Below are positions 7,916 to 17,023 of a DNA stretch of 64,000 nucleotides, piece by piece. Every line of letters starts with the position of its first letter. Within the stretch, counting starts at the first letter, position 1. Position numbers and translations under genes: made by a program. Under the pieces are notes generated by a model that had not been told where the DNA came from, did not search any database, and saw nothing but the letters and a program-made list of their open reading frames with translations. This DNA is from CAWAMD01 sp963783045. GTDB taxonomy: Bacteria > Actinomycetota > Nitriliruptoria > Nitriliruptorales > Nitriliruptoraceae. The stretch covers positions 186,001-250,000 of the forward strand of contig CAWAMD010000001.1 of the NCBI GenBank assembly GCA_963783045.1, in the 5' to 3' direction.

Positions 7916-8866
7916 ATGCGACAGTCACGTCATTGGTCGCTCCTGGCCGCCGCGGTCACCCTGTCCATGGGGCTGACCGCCTGCGGCAACGCGAACGACA
8001 CCGCGGCCGGCACCGAGACGGAGTCGGCGCCGTTGGCCCTCGAGTCGCAGAGCCAGCCGGCGACGAGCGAGGAGACCCCGACCTCCGAGGCACCGGCGGC
8101 CGAGTTCGACATGGTGTCCGCCGTCAACGCGTTCGCGAGCACCATTCCCGACGGCTTCTTCAACGTCGGTGACATCACCGCCTTCAAGGACGCGCTGACG
8201 GTCGACGGCACGGTGCTGATCGACATCCGTGAGCCGAGCGACTACGCCGAGGGCCACATCCCCGGTGCGGTCAACATCCCGATCCGGACCATCCCCGACA
8301 ACCTCGACAAGATCCCGACCGACCGTCCCGTCTTCGTCTACTGCGCCAGCGGCTGGCGGGCCGGCATGGCCACGTCGTCGCTGCGCCTGATGGGCTACGA
8401 CAACGTCCTGGCCTACGGCCCGAGCATGAAGGGCTGGACCGACGCCGGCGAGCCGGTCGAGACGGACGAGAACGTGGCCGAGACCGTCGGTGAGCCCCAG
8501 GGCCTGCAGCCCGAGCTCGTGGCGGCCGTCGGCGACTTCCTGCGGACCCTCCCCGACGGCTTCTACGGGAACTCCCTGGACCAGGTCAAGGAGGCCATCG
8601 CCGCCGGTGCCGTGATCGTGGACGTCCGCGAGCCGAAGGAGTTCGGTGAAGGTCACATCGCCGATGCCCTGAACGTGCCCGTTCGCACCGTTGCCGCCGG
8701 CGCCGTCGAGGTGCCCACCGACGTGAACGTGATCGTCCACTGCGCATCCGGCTGGCGGGCGTCGCTCGCCCTGCCGATGTACCACGCGCTCGGCTACACG
8801 AACATGAGCGCCTTCCCGGGCAGCTACAAGGCCTGGACCGAGGCGGGCGAGCCCGTCACCACCTGA
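7916..8866 (+). CDS. Tandem-rhodanese lipoprotein
   Basis: The protein has 316 residues. A lipobox (MGLTAC) at about residues 18-23 follows a hydrophobic signal, so mature protein should be lipid-anchored outside the membrane. After an acidic Thr/Ser/Glu linker come two rhodanese domains (about 75-175 and 195-310). Each has a catalytic Cys loop: YCASGWRA and HCASGWRA. The two domains are internal repeats with the same start (FxxTIPDGFxxV / FLRTLPDGFYGN). Rhodaneses carry sulfane sulfur on the Cys. Placed 113 bp after the oxidoreductase operon in the same direction, it could donate sulfur to or accept it from PhsA-like chemistry. The partner is inference. Confidence 0.9.
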   Translation: MRQSRHWSLLAAAVTLSMGLTACGNANDTAAGTETESAPLALESQSQPATSEETPTSEAPAAEFDMVSAVNAFASTIPDGFFNVGDITAFKDALTVDGTVLIDIREPSDYAEGHIPGAVNIPIRTIPDNLDKIPTDRPVFVYCASGWRAGMATSSLRLMGYDNVLAYGPSMKGWTDAGEPVETDENVAETVGEPQGLQPELVAAVGDFLRTLPDGFYGNSLDQVKEAIAAGAVIVDVREPKEFGEGHIADALNVPVRTVAAGAVEVPTDVNVIVHCASGWRASLALPMYHALGYTNMSAFPGSYKAWTEAGEPVTT

Positions 8867-8878
8867 GCCAGATCCCAC

Positions 8879-8907
8879 GAGGGGCGGGCGATGCGCCCGC
8901 CCCTCGC
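8879..8907 (+). terminator. Hairpin terminator after the rhodanese gene
   Basis: A perfect inverted repeat, CGAGGGGCGGGCG...CGCCCGCCCCTCG, lies 12 bp after the stop. It has no T run, as is common in very GC-rich actinobacteria. Confidence 0.6.
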
Positions 8908-8934
8908 CAACCGGCGGAGTGTCAGGAGCGGACC

Positions 8935-9588
8935 ATGTCACGCTCGATGCAAGGGATCGCCGGGCTCGCCTGTCTCGTCACCGCGATGCTCGCGAGCCTG
9001 CCCGTGTACACCCTCCTCGTGCTCCAGCCCGGGGCGGATGCCACCGCCGAGCACGTCCTCGCGTTCTACGGGGACCAGCCCGGGGCACTGCAGGTCAGCG
9101 CGGCACTGTGGGTGTTGGCCATGCTGGCCTTCCTCGTTGCGACGGCAGCGTTCCGCGAGAGCATGTGGCCCGACATCTACGACCGGTCGTGGGTCACGAT
9201 GGCGGCCGTCGCCGGCGCGGTGCTCTTCGCCGTGCTCAGCAGCATCGCGGCGGCCGAGTCCTGGGCGCTGGCGTCCCAGGCCCGCGTCGCGGGGACCCAG
9301 CCCGCGGCGATGCTCCCGGCGTGGCAGAGCCAGCTCGCCATCCTGCGGCTGGCGATGTTCACCCTGCCGTTGCCGCTGCTCGGCTACGCGATGGTGCTGG
9401 TGCGCCGTTGCCCCTTCGGCAAGCTCTGCGGCGTGCTCGCGCTCGGTGTGGCGGTGGCGTCGGTCGCGATCGGGCCTGTCGCGCTTGCCGGATGGCTGGT
9501 CTGGCTCACGCTCACCGGTGTGGCGCTGATCGCCCACGTCGACGAGGAGCACGTCCACGACGTCGAGCTGGCGTCGCTGGAGCGCTGA
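8935..9588 (+). CDS. Multispanning membrane protein of unknown function
   Basis: The protein has 217 residues and about six hydrophobic helices (residues ~7-28, 52-75, 88-112, 138-160, 165-190, 190-205). I recognise no catalytic motif. The C-terminus carries HVDEEHVHDVEL, a small His/Asp/Glu cluster that might bind metal. It follows the rhodanese gene in the same direction after a hairpin and is convergent with the next gene, 9 bp away. Its neighbourhood suggests, but does not show, a link with the oxidoreductase. Confidence 0.75.
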   Translation: MSRSMQGIAGLACLVTAMLASLPVYTLLVLQPGADATAEHVLAFYGDQPGALQVSAALWVLAMLAFLVATAAFRESMWPDIYDRSWVTMAAVAGAVLFAVLSSIAAAESWALASQARVAGTQPAAMLPAWQSQLAILRLAMFTLPLPLLGYAMVLVRRCPFGKLCGVLALGVAVASVAIGPVALAGWLVWLTLTGVALIAHVDEEHVHDVELASLER

Positions 9589-9597
9589 TCCCGCGTC

Positions 9598-12042
9598 TCA
9601 GCGGTAGTCACGGGCGATGCGTCGCACCCGGGACTGCAGCCGCCGGGCGCGCAGCCGCTGCCGCTCGAAGGTCGCGGAGGCGACCACCAGCACCGTCCCT
9701 GCCGCCGCGAAGGTGACCCACCGGGGCACGTACCCGGACACGACGGCGAGCTGGGTGAGGACGACCGCTGCCGTGGCACCGACGCCGTGCCACACGGGCG
9801 CCTCGAGCCGTCGGCCGGTCCCGATCAGCAGCGCGGTGGCGCCGAGCAGGGCGGTGGCGACCGCCCGCGCGGTGCGGTGCGGGTCGGCCAGCAGCTGCGC
9901 GACCGTCGGCGCGAGCGCGAGCAGCAGGCCCGGGTGCAACGCCTGCCGCGAGCGCGCCGCGGGATCCCGTGCCAGCCAGACGCCACCGGCCGTCAGTGCC
10001 AGCACGGCCGGCAGTGCGGTGTATGCCTCCACGACCGTCACCCCGGCGTCCGCCAGCAGCAGCCACGCGGTCGCGGACGAGGCCACGCCCGCCAGTGCTG
10101 CGCACCCGCCGGCCAGGACGGTGTCGTCCCGCCAGACCAGCGCGAGTCCGACACTCCCCGCAGCCACCACAGCGGTGGTCGCCGCCCCCGCGACGAGCCC
10201 GCCGACGATCAGCGTGGCGCCCGAAGCCGTCACGGCGAGCAGCAGCCACGTCGCCGCCGCCACGGTCCGAGACAGCTGCAGTCGTCGCCCGCCTGCGGCG
10301 GCGGCTGCCCCGACGGCGAGCGCGACGGCGCCGGCCCACCGGGACGCGAACGCCGGGTCGGCGGTGGCGACGACGATCGAGGCGACCGCCAGCGCACTGC
10401 CGCCGACGACGCCTGCGGCATGCTCGGCCCGCCGGCCGATCGGCAGGCGGCCAGCGGTCGCCGTGGTGCCCACGGTGACGGCCGCGAGGGCGGCGACCAG
10501 CACCGGCTCGGGCAGCGACCACCCGAGGGCCACGACGAGCCAGCCAGCGCTCCAGGTGCGGCCCGGTCCCGTGGCATCCGGTGATGGACGCCAGGCCGTG
10601 CCCGCGACACCGGCCACGGCGGCGGACACGGCGAGCACGGGCGCGCCGACGCCCGCCTGCCAGGCGCCGGCCGCCGCCCCGACACCGGCCAGCGCGAGCA
10701 GCCCCGGCCAGCTGCGCTCCGCGGCGAGCCGCCGGACGGCGAGCCCGACCGCGACCGTGCCGACGACGGTGGCCAGGGCGAGCGGACCGTCGGTCGGTGG
10801 AAGGGGGCTGCGGTCGGGCTGCCACACGGCCGCGACCGACGCGGCCCAGCCGTCGAGCACCGCGGCACCGGAAGACAGCAGGAGGCCGCCCACCGGCACG
10901 AGCGCGGGGACGGCTCCGAGGGCCACCGCACGGCGCAGGTCGGGCGGTGCGACGGTGATCGCCAGCGCGGCCACGAGGGCGACGACGGCGACCCCGAGCC
11001 AGCCGGTGGACTCCGTCGGATCCAGCGTCGCGACAGCGCCCAACGCGAGGACGACGAGGGTGCCCGTGGCGAGCCCCCAGCCGGCGGGACGGCGCAGGAC
11101 CGCCAACCAGCACACCGCGGCCGCGACGCCGGCCGCCGCGGGCGCGAGCACGAGGACGCCGTCCGTGTCGGCAAGGACCACCGCTGCCGTCACGGGGACC
11201 GCCGCGAGCCACGCCGCGGCGGGGACGAGGTATGCGTGTCGGCGGCGGGCCCCGGCGGACATCCACGCGACCGGCAGGACGCTGACGCCCGCGGCCGCGA
11301 GCAGGACGGCCGGCGCCGCCACGTCGGGCACGCCATCGAGCACCAGGAGGGCGGCCAGCGCCACGGCGCCGATCCATGCCGCGCCTGCCGCGACGGCCTG
11401 GAAGCGGATCCCCCAGCGGTGCAGCGCGGCGGCCACCGCGGCGACCCCGAGCAGCGCCACCGACCCGCCGGCCGTGTCCGGCAGCGTCCCGACGAGGCCG
11501 TACCGGTGGGCCGACCAGACGAGGACGCCCGCGATGGTGGCGGCGAGCAGGCCCACGGCCCCCGCGGTGACTTCCAGGCGCCGTCGGTGCAGCCAGCGCG
11601 CCGTGGTGGCCGCTGTCACCGCCGCCGCGACGAGCACGCCGGCACGCAGGCCGGCGCCGAGGTCCTGCCAGGTGACCGCCGCGAAGACCACGGCCGCGAC
11701 CGTCAGCAGTGCGGCGCCGGCCAGACCCAGGATCGTCTGCGCACCGAGATCGCCGAGGCGCCGGCGGACCGGTGCGACGGAGGCCGCCGGCGGAGGGGGC
11801 GACGCCGCGAGGTCGGCCGTGGCGGCGAGCGCCTCGTGGACGGCCGCCTTCCGTTGCTGCACGGCGGCAAGCTCACCCGCCAGCGCGAACCAGGTGCTCG
11901 CGAGCTCCCCGTCGAGCGCGATCCCGCAGCAGCGGCAGGCGCCGTGCGGCGGCCAGGAGAAGCTCGTGCCGCACACGGGGCAGGGCACGAGGGCCGGGGG
12001 AGCGAGGATCGACGCCGTGGTCTGCGAGGACGATGAGGGCAT
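9598..12042 (-). CDS. Large polytopic membrane protein with N-terminal zinc ribbon (SCO7613-type)
   Basis: The protein has 814 residues. The N-terminus has a zinc ribbon (CPVCGTSF...CRCCGIAL, residues about 21-42), then a short helical linker and, from about residue 105, a very long Ala/Val/Leu-rich region that can form more than 20 membrane helices. This is the pattern of actinobacterial proteins annotated as SCO7613 C-terminal domain-containing membrane proteins, whose function is unknown. GC content is high even for this window because of GCG/GCC-rich helices, which also create long false reading frames on the other strand. It is convergent with the preceding gene. Confidence 0.8.
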   Translation of the reverse strand: MPSSSSQTTASILAPPALVPCPVCGTSFSWPPHGACRCCGIALDGELASTWFALAGELAAVQQRKAAVHEALAATADLAASPPPPAASVAPVRRRLGDLGAQTILGLAGAALLTVAAVVFAAVTWQDLGAGLRAGVLVAAAVTAATTARWLHRRRLEVTAGAVGLLAATIAGVLVWSAHRYGLVGTLPDTAGGSVALLGVAAVAAALHRWGIRFQAVAAGAAWIGAVALAALLVLDGVPDVAAPAVLLAAAGVSVLPVAWMSAGARRRHAYLVPAAAWLAAVPVTAAVVLADTDGVLVLAPAAAGVAAAVCWLAVLRRPAGWGLATGTLVVLALGAVATLDPTESTGWLGVAVVALVAALAITVAPPDLRRAVALGAVPALVPVGGLLLSSGAAVLDGWAASVAAVWQPDRSPLPPTDGPLALATVVGTVAVGLAVRRLAAERSWPGLLALAGVGAAAGAWQAGVGAPVLAVSAAVAGVAGTAWRPSPDATGPGRTWSAGWLVVALGWSLPEPVLVAALAAVTVGTTATAGRLPIGRRAEHAAGVVGGSALAVASIVVATADPAFASRWAGAVALAVGAAAAAGGRRLQLSRTVAAATWLLLAVTASGATLIVGGLVAGAATTAVVAAGSVGLALVWRDDTVLAGGCAALAGVASSATAWLLLADAGVTVVEAYTALPAVLALTAGGVWLARDPAARSRQALHPGLLLALAPTVAQLLADPHRTARAVATALLGATALLIGTGRRLEAPVWHGVGATAAVVLTQLAVVSGYVPRWVTFAAAGTVLVVASATFERQRLRARRLQSRVRRIARDYR

Positions 12043-12151
12043 GGTGGGCTCCTTCTCCCACCATCATCGGGCGTGCTGACCCGGCCGGCCATAGGGGATC
12101 CACCGGAACGGTGGATAGGGGCAGAACCCCTGCCCTCGCCACCCGCCGCGC

Positions 12152-14239
12152 TCAGCGTCGCCGACGCGCCAGCAGGCCCGATCCGACGAGCGCGAGCCCG
12201 GCGAGCGCCGCGCCGCCGCCCGTCGCCGGGAGCGGTGCCGGCCCGTCGCCCGCAGCGGCCGGCGTGCCCGGGGCGTGGGACGCGGGCGGGGCCGACGACG
12301 GGGACGGGGCGGTCGGCGCCGGCCCGACCACCGGGAGGTGCAGGACCGACGGCGCCTCGGCGGTCGACGACACGGTCAGCGTGTCCGGCGTCCGCTCGTT
12401 GTAGTACGCGAGGTCGGTCGCGGCGATGACGACCCGGAGCCGGTGTCCGGTGTCGAAGCGCCAGCTCGTCCCGATGAGCCGCACGGTCGTCGTGCCGTCG
12501 AGCGCCTCGGTGGGGATGCGCGCCGGAGCGACCTGGCGGTGGACGAGCGTGGCGGAGCCGTCCGGCGCGACGTCGTAGAGCTTCACGAAGATGCGTGCGT
12601 CGTGCGCCGGGTTCGTGTGGGACAGATGAAGGTCGAGGAGCGGGACGCCCACCACGTCGACCGGATGCGCGAAGGGGGTGGTCTCGAAGTCGACGTGCTG
12701 ACCGGGGACCTCCTCGGCCGGACGGTCGCCAGGATCGCCGGGGCTCGAGAAGTTCGGCACCTCCGAGTATGCGGCGGGCTCGCCGCCGGGCGGGTTGACG
12801 AAGGTGGCCTCGCCCCCGTCGGCCGGCCTGCCGTGTGCCACCAGCGCGCCGTCGGCCGGGTCGAGGGTGTAGGCGACGTTCGCCGGCGGCAGGGTCGATG
12901 CGGTGCCGTAGGCGGGGGCGGCGGTCCCGCCGGTCTCCGCCACGTCGTAGTCCACCCAGCGGCGGAAGTAGGCGAAGGCCGGGCCCGTGTCGACGGACGC
13001 GTCGCCGCGGACGTAGCGCTCCATCCAGGCCAGGATCCGTCGGGGGATGTATGCCTGCGCGAAGCGCTGCTGGCTCTCGGGCGAGTCGTCGAAGGTGCCG
13101 CCGTAGGGCTCGCCGTCACCGGGGGCCGGGTCGTACCCGCCGTGCCCGGACGAGTGCCAGATGACCGCGACGGGCACGCCCCGCCGCTGCAGGTCCAGGA
13201 GCGTCGGGACGGTCTCGTCCACGTTGAAGAGGGTGTCGGGCAGTCCCTGGGGTAGCAGCGTCGGGACGTCGAGCTGGCCCAACGCGGGTCCGGTGCTCGA
13301 GTCGGCGATGAGATCGCGGTCCGCCTCGGCAACGTCGCCGGTGCTGGTGGCGCGGCCGTAGGTCTGGCAGATTCCCGGGACCCATCCGGGGCAGGGAGGC
13401 GCCGTCGGGTAGCGGGTCCGCCGGTTCACCGGGTCGCATCCCCCGCCGCCCTGGGCCGGCTGCGACGAGCCGAGGGCGAAGAACAGGGACGTCCAGGCCT
13501 GCTTGAACACGCCCTGCTCGTAGCCGGAGATCGTGTACGGGTCCCGGGCGTCGCGCACCCAGTTGTTCGGGTCGAGCGAGTACTGGAGGTCGAGCCAGGT
13601 ACGGCCGGGCGAGATCGCGTCGATACGGGGGTCGGCGATGGCCGTGTGCCCCTGGAGCCCGCCGCCGTAGGACCCACCCACCATGCCGACCTTCGGGTCG
13701 CCCGGCGCCTCGGTCGCGACGTAGTCGAGCCCGGCCAGGTAGTCGATCATCGTGATGGCGTTGCGGCCGTCGTAGGTGCGCGAGTCGAGGCCGATGCAGC
13801 CGGTCGACGCGCCGAAGCCCTGCGGGCTGAACGTCATCGCCACGTAGCCGTGTGAGGCGAAGTAGGCCGCGAGCGCCACCATCTCGTTGGCGGTCTTCGT
13901 GTTGCCGAAGCCGGGAGCGATCAGCATCGCGGGCATCGGGTTCGTGGCGCTCGCGTCGTCGGGCTTCCAGATCGACGCGTCGATCTCGACCGTCTCGGAC
14001 CCGTCGGGCCCGTTCGTGGCCGGCAGACGCAGGTCCGTGACGGTCCAGGTGTGTGGCCCGACGCCGGCAGGGGCCTGGCCGTCCCGGCCGGCAGGGGCCT
14101 GGCCGTCTCCGCCCGACCGGGCCGGAGCGGCGGAGGCCGTCGGCGCGGCGACGGCCCCGGACAGCGCCACGACGAGGGCCGCCAGGACGGCGACCGTGGC
14201 GGCGGCGTGAGCGGGCAGGCAGCGGTTGAGCGGACGCAC
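12152..14239 (-). CDS. S15 (CocE/X-Pro dipeptidyl-peptidase) hydrolase with LPATG wall anchor
   Basis: The GTG at 14239 has GGGGAG six bases upstream and puts a signal peptide at the very N-terminus, so it is preferred over an in-frame ATG at 14302; this gives 695 residues. A Gly/Gln/Ala-rich spacer with a repeated DGQAPAG precedes an alpha/beta hydrolase domain with the nucleophile motif GGSYGG near residue 190. The galactose-binding-like C-terminal domain of the S15/CocE family follows. The protein ends LPATGGG, a hydrophobic helix and RRRR, a complete sortase A sorting signal. It should therefore be covalently attached to peptidoglycan and hydrolyse acyl or Xaa-Pro substrates outside the cell. 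Peptidase versus esterase activity cannot be told from sequence. Confidence 0.88.
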   Translation of the reverse strand: MRPLNRCLPAHAAATVAVLAALVVALSGAVAAPTASAAPARSGGDGQAPAGRDGQAPAGVGPHTWTVTDLRLPATNGPDGSETVEIDASIWKPDDASATNPMPAMLIAPGFGNTKTANEMVALAAYFASHGYVAMTFSPQGFGASTGCIGLDSRTYDGRNAITMIDYLAGLDYVATEAPGDPKVGMVGGSYGGGLQGHTAIADPRIDAISPGRTWLDLQYSLDPNNWVRDARDPYTISGYEQGVFKQAWTSLFFALGSSQPAQGGGGCDPVNRRTRYPTAPPCPGWVPGICQTYGRATSTGDVAEADRDLIADSSTGPALGQLDVPTLLPQGLPDTLFNVDETVPTLLDLQRRGVPVAVIWHSSGHGGYDPAPGDGEPYGGTFDDSPESQQRFAQAYIPRRILAWMERYVRGDASVDTGPAFAYFRRWVDYDVAETGGTAAPAYGTASTLPPANVAYTLDPADGALVAHGRPADGGEATFVNPPGGEPAAYSEVPNFSSPGDPGDRPAEEVPGQHVDFETTPFAHPVDVVGVPLLDLHLSHTNPAHDARIFVKLYDVAPDGSATLVHRQVAPARIPTEALDGTTTVRLIGTSWRFDTGHRLRVVIAATDLAYYNERTPDTLTVSSTAEAPSVLHLPVVGPAPTAPSPSSAPPASHAPGTPAAAGDGPAPLPATGGGAALAGLALVGSGLLARRRR

Positions 14240-14341
14240 GGACGACTCCCCGAGTCGATCGGCCCGGCCGCACGGACGTGCGACGGACATCAGGGAGATC
14301 AACGACCTGACGGACCACGAGTGACGGGGGTCGCGGAGGGG

Positions 14342-14956
14342 TCAGGGCTCGCTCATGAGCCGCTGCTTCTCCGCCGCGAACTCCTCGTCGGTCAGCGCAC
14401 CGCGCTCGTGCAGGTCGGCGAGCTGGGCCAGCTGGGCGGCCCGGTCACGCGGTGCCGCTACCTGCCCGCCGCCGGCGAAGTGGAGTGACCGCTGCTCGCG
14501 GATCCGGTAGAGCTCCGACTGGAACGCCTCCGGGTCGGGGATGTCCCCGAGCCGGCTCTGCCCGGTCTCACCCGCCGACTCGATGAGCAGGTCCCCGTAG
14601 CCGAGCAGCCGCTCGACGATCGACTGGGTGAACGACACGTCGTTGATGTTCTCGAGCGGGATCTCCCGGCCCGTCCGGGCGACCAGCCCGTGCCGCACGA
14701 CGATCCGCTCGGTCGTGAGCACGTACTGCGTCGTGAGCCAGCGGACGACGGGGCGGGTGACCAGCAGCAGCCACAGCAGCGCGGTGGCGCCCAGGGCGAT
14801 CCACGTCGTCGTGCCGTCGGTCATCATGAACGCGGCGACGACCGCGGCGATCGCGACGACAGTCCAGGCGACGGGCAGCAGCAGGACCCGCCAGTGGGGA
14901 TGGAACTGGCGGACGATCGACTCGTCCTCGGTCAGCAGACGTTCCGGGTAGCCCAT
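14342..14956 (-). CDS. Bacterial PH-domain membrane protein with SHOCT C-terminus
   Basis: The protein has 204 residues. Two hydrophobic helices (about 25-45 and 50-67) precede a YdbS-like bacterial PH domain (TTQYVLTTERIVVRHGLVARTGREIPLENINDVSFTQS). The last 40 residues are a SHOCT motif (AQLAQLADLHERGALTDEEFAAEKQRLMSEP), an oligomerisation element. Function in the family is not established; these proteins are thought to sit at the membrane. It stands alone between an exoenzyme gene and lutC. Confidence 0.87.
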   Translation of the reverse strand: MGYPERLLTEDESIVRQFHPHWRVLLLPVAWTVVAIAAVVAAFMMTDGTTTWIALGATALLWLLLVTRPVVRWLTTQYVLTTERIVVRHGLVARTGREIPLENINDVSFTQSIVERLLGYGDLLIESAGETGQSRLGDIPDPEAFQSELYRIREQRSLHFAGGGQVAAPRDRAAQLAQLADLHERGALTDEEFAAEKQRLMSEP

Positions 14957-14993
14957 GGGGCGATCCTACGTCGGGACAGCCGCGGAGCGTGGC

Positions 14994-15635
14994 CTATTCG
15001 AGCAGGCCGATCCAGACGTGGCGTGGTCCGTGGACGCCGACGGTCAGCGTGAACTCGATGTCGGCCGAGCGGCTCGGGCCGGAGATGAACACGAGCTGTG
15101 ACGGTGGCGCGCCGAGGCCGGCGAACACCTCGCCGGCCGTTGCCACGAGCTGGTCGGTGCGGACCAGCGCGAGATGCACCGGCGGCAGCAGCGACGCCGT
15201 GCGTCCGCCGGCCAGGCCGGCGTCGACGACGCAGGTGCCCGTTGCGGCGACGGCCGCCGCCACGCCGGTCACCCCGAGATCCGCCGCTGCCGCCGACTGC
15301 GGACCGTCGAAGGGGGTAACGGTCACGCCCTGTTCGGCGAGCAGCGCCGGTGCCGGCGCGACGGCCTCCTCGGCGGTGCACACCGCGCGGGCGACGCCGT
15401 GCTCCTCGACGATCTCGGCGAGCAGATCGCCGAGACCGTCGGCGGTCACCCGGCGCACCGTCGCGCCGACGGTTTCCGCGGCCGCGGTGAACGCGGCGAC
15501 CCGGTCGGTCAGGTCGGTCGCGTAGCGGACGGTCGCCGGTGGCGGCGCGTCCGGCAGCGGGTGTGCGACGTTCGGGGGCGCGGTCTCGGCGAGCCGTCGC
15601 CGCAGCCGATCGAGGAAGAGCGCGCGGTCGCTCAC
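14994..15635 (-). CDS. lutC: Lactate utilization protein C (LUD domain)
   Basis: The start is taken as the GTG at 15635, which overlaps the lutB stop (GTGA); an ATG at 15653 would overlap lutB by 22 bases. The 213 residues form one LUD domain, with the conserved VCTAEEAVAPA, AAVAATGTCVVDAG and PSRSADIEFTLTVGVHGPRHVWIGLLE. LutC is the third subunit of the LutABC L-lactate oxidation complex, which feeds electrons from lactate to the respiratory chain. It is the last gene of a compact lutABC operon. Confidence 0.93.
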   Translation of the reverse strand: MSDRALFLDRLRRRLAETAPPNVAHPLPDAPPPATVRYATDLTDRVAAFTAAAETVGATVRRVTADGLGDLLAEIVEEHGVARAVCTAEEAVAPAPALLAEQGVTVTPFDGPQSAAAADLGVTGVAAAVAATGTCVVDAGLAGGRTASLLPPVHLALVRTDQLVATAGEVFAGLGAPPSQLVFISGPSRSADIEFTLTVGVHGPRHVWIGLLE

Positions 15636-17023
15636 ACGCGTCCCTGCCGCCACAGCGTCCGGAAGTCGGTCGGTCGGGCGGGCCGTGGCATCCTACGACC
15701 GTCCGTCCAGCGCGACGGTGCGAGCGCCTCGGGCAGCATCCGGGCCGCGAGCGCACCGCCGCGGACGCTGGCCCGGTAGGCCGCCGGATGTCGCCAGGTC
15801 TCGGCCCATGCCTTCCAGGCGGCGCGCTCGGCGATCGGGGCCTGATCGGCGTTGCGACGGCGCTGCGCCAGCAGGAGGTCCTGCAGCGGGATCCCGACCG
15901 GGCAGGCGTGGTGGCAGGCGCCGCACAGGCTCGAGGCGTTCGCGAGCTCGCCGGCCCCCTCCGCCTGGTGCAGCAGTGGCGTGAGCACCGCCCCGATCGG
16001 CCCCGAGTACACCCAGCCGTAGGCGTGGCCGCCGATCTGGCGGTAGACGGGGCAGACGTTCAGGCACGAGCCGCACCGGATGCAGTGCAGGATCTCCTGG
16101 AACTCGCTGCCGAGCACGTCGGAGCGGCCGTTGTCGAGGACGATCAGGTGCAGCTCGTCCGGCCCGTCGACCTCCCCCTCGCGGCGGGGGCCGGTGACGA
16201 GGTTCACGTAGGTCGAGATCTCCTGGCCGGTCGCGGCGCGGGTCAGCAGCGCGAGCAGCACGTCGAGGTCGGCGAAGCTCTCGACCACCCGCTCCATGCC
16301 CATCACGGCGACGTGGACCGGCGGCACGGAGGTCACCAGCCGGCCGTTGCCTTCGTTCGTGACGATCGTGAGCGTGCCGGTGTCGGCGACCCCGAAGTTC
16401 ACCCCGGAGACCCCGAGGTCGGCGGTCAGGAACTTCTCGCGCAGCTGCGCCCGGGCGAAGGCGGTGAGCTCCTCGGGCACGTCCGACAGGTCACCGCCGG
16501 CGATCCGGTTGAACAGGTCGGCGACGTCGCCGCGCGTCTTGTGGATCGCCGGCGCGAGGATGTGTGAGGGCGTCTCGCCGGCCAGCTGGATGATCCATTC
16601 CCCGAGGTCGGTCTCGACCGCCTCGATGCCGAGCGCTCCGAGGGCGTCGTTGAGGTGGATCTCCTCGCTCGCCATGGACTTCGACTTCACGACGAGCTCG
16701 GCGCCCCGGGCGCGGGCGAGCCGGGTGATGTAGCCGGTGGCCTCCTCGGCGGTCTGCGCGAAGAAGACGTGCCCGCCGGCGGCTTCGACGCGGTCGGCGA
16801 GCCGGTCGAGGACCTCGGGCAGCCGGCTGATGACCCGGTGACGGATCGCCCGGGCCGCCTCACGCAGCTCCTGGTAGTTGACGAGTGTCTCCTGCGCCTC
16901 CTCACGCTTGACGCGCAGCGCGTCGGTGAACCGGGCCAGCGCGCCCTGCAGATGCTCGTCGGCGATCGCGCCCGCCGCGCGCTCGCGCAGCGTCGTGGTC
17001 CGCAGCAGGTCGTCGCCGCTCAT
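15632..17023 (-). CDS. lutB: Lactate utilization protein B (LUD + ferredoxin)
   Basis: The protein has 463 residues and an ATG at 17023 overlapping the lutA stop (ATGA). The N-terminal LUD domain (about 70-300) has AELVVKSKSMASEEIHLNDAL and VSGVNFGVADTGTL. The C-terminal part has two [4Fe-4S] motifs, CIRCGSCLNVCPVY and CGACHHACPVGIPL, and the LutB tail. It is the iron-sulfur electron-transfer subunit of LutABC. Length and domain order match the family. Confidence 0.95.
   Translation of the reverse strand: MSGDDLLRTTTLRERAAGAIADEHLQGALARFTDALRVKREEAQETLVNYQELREAARAIRHRVISRLPEVLDRLADRVEAAGGHVFFAQTAEEATGYITRLARARGAELVVKSKSMASEEIHLNDALGALGIEAVETDLGEWIIQLAGETPSHILAPAIHKTRGDVADLFNRIAGGDLSDVPEELTAFARAQLREKFLTADLGVSGVNFGVADTGTLTIVTNEGNGRLVTSVPPVHVAVMGMERVVESFADLDVLLALLTRAATGQEISTYVNLVTGPRREGEVDGPDELHLIVLDNGRSDVLGSEFQEILHCIRCGSCLNVCPVYRQIGGHAYGWVYSGPIGAVLTPLLHQAEGAGELANASSLCGACHHACPVGIPLQDLLLAQRRRNADQAPIAERAAWKAWAETWRHPAAYRASVRGGALAARMLPEALAPSRWTDGRRMPRPARPTDFRTLWRQGRV

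Noticed and set aside
9617..12079. 820-residue plus-strand reading frame
   Set aside because: Thr/Ala/Arg-rich shadow of the GC-rich membrane protein on the other strand; it has no motifs and no start signal.
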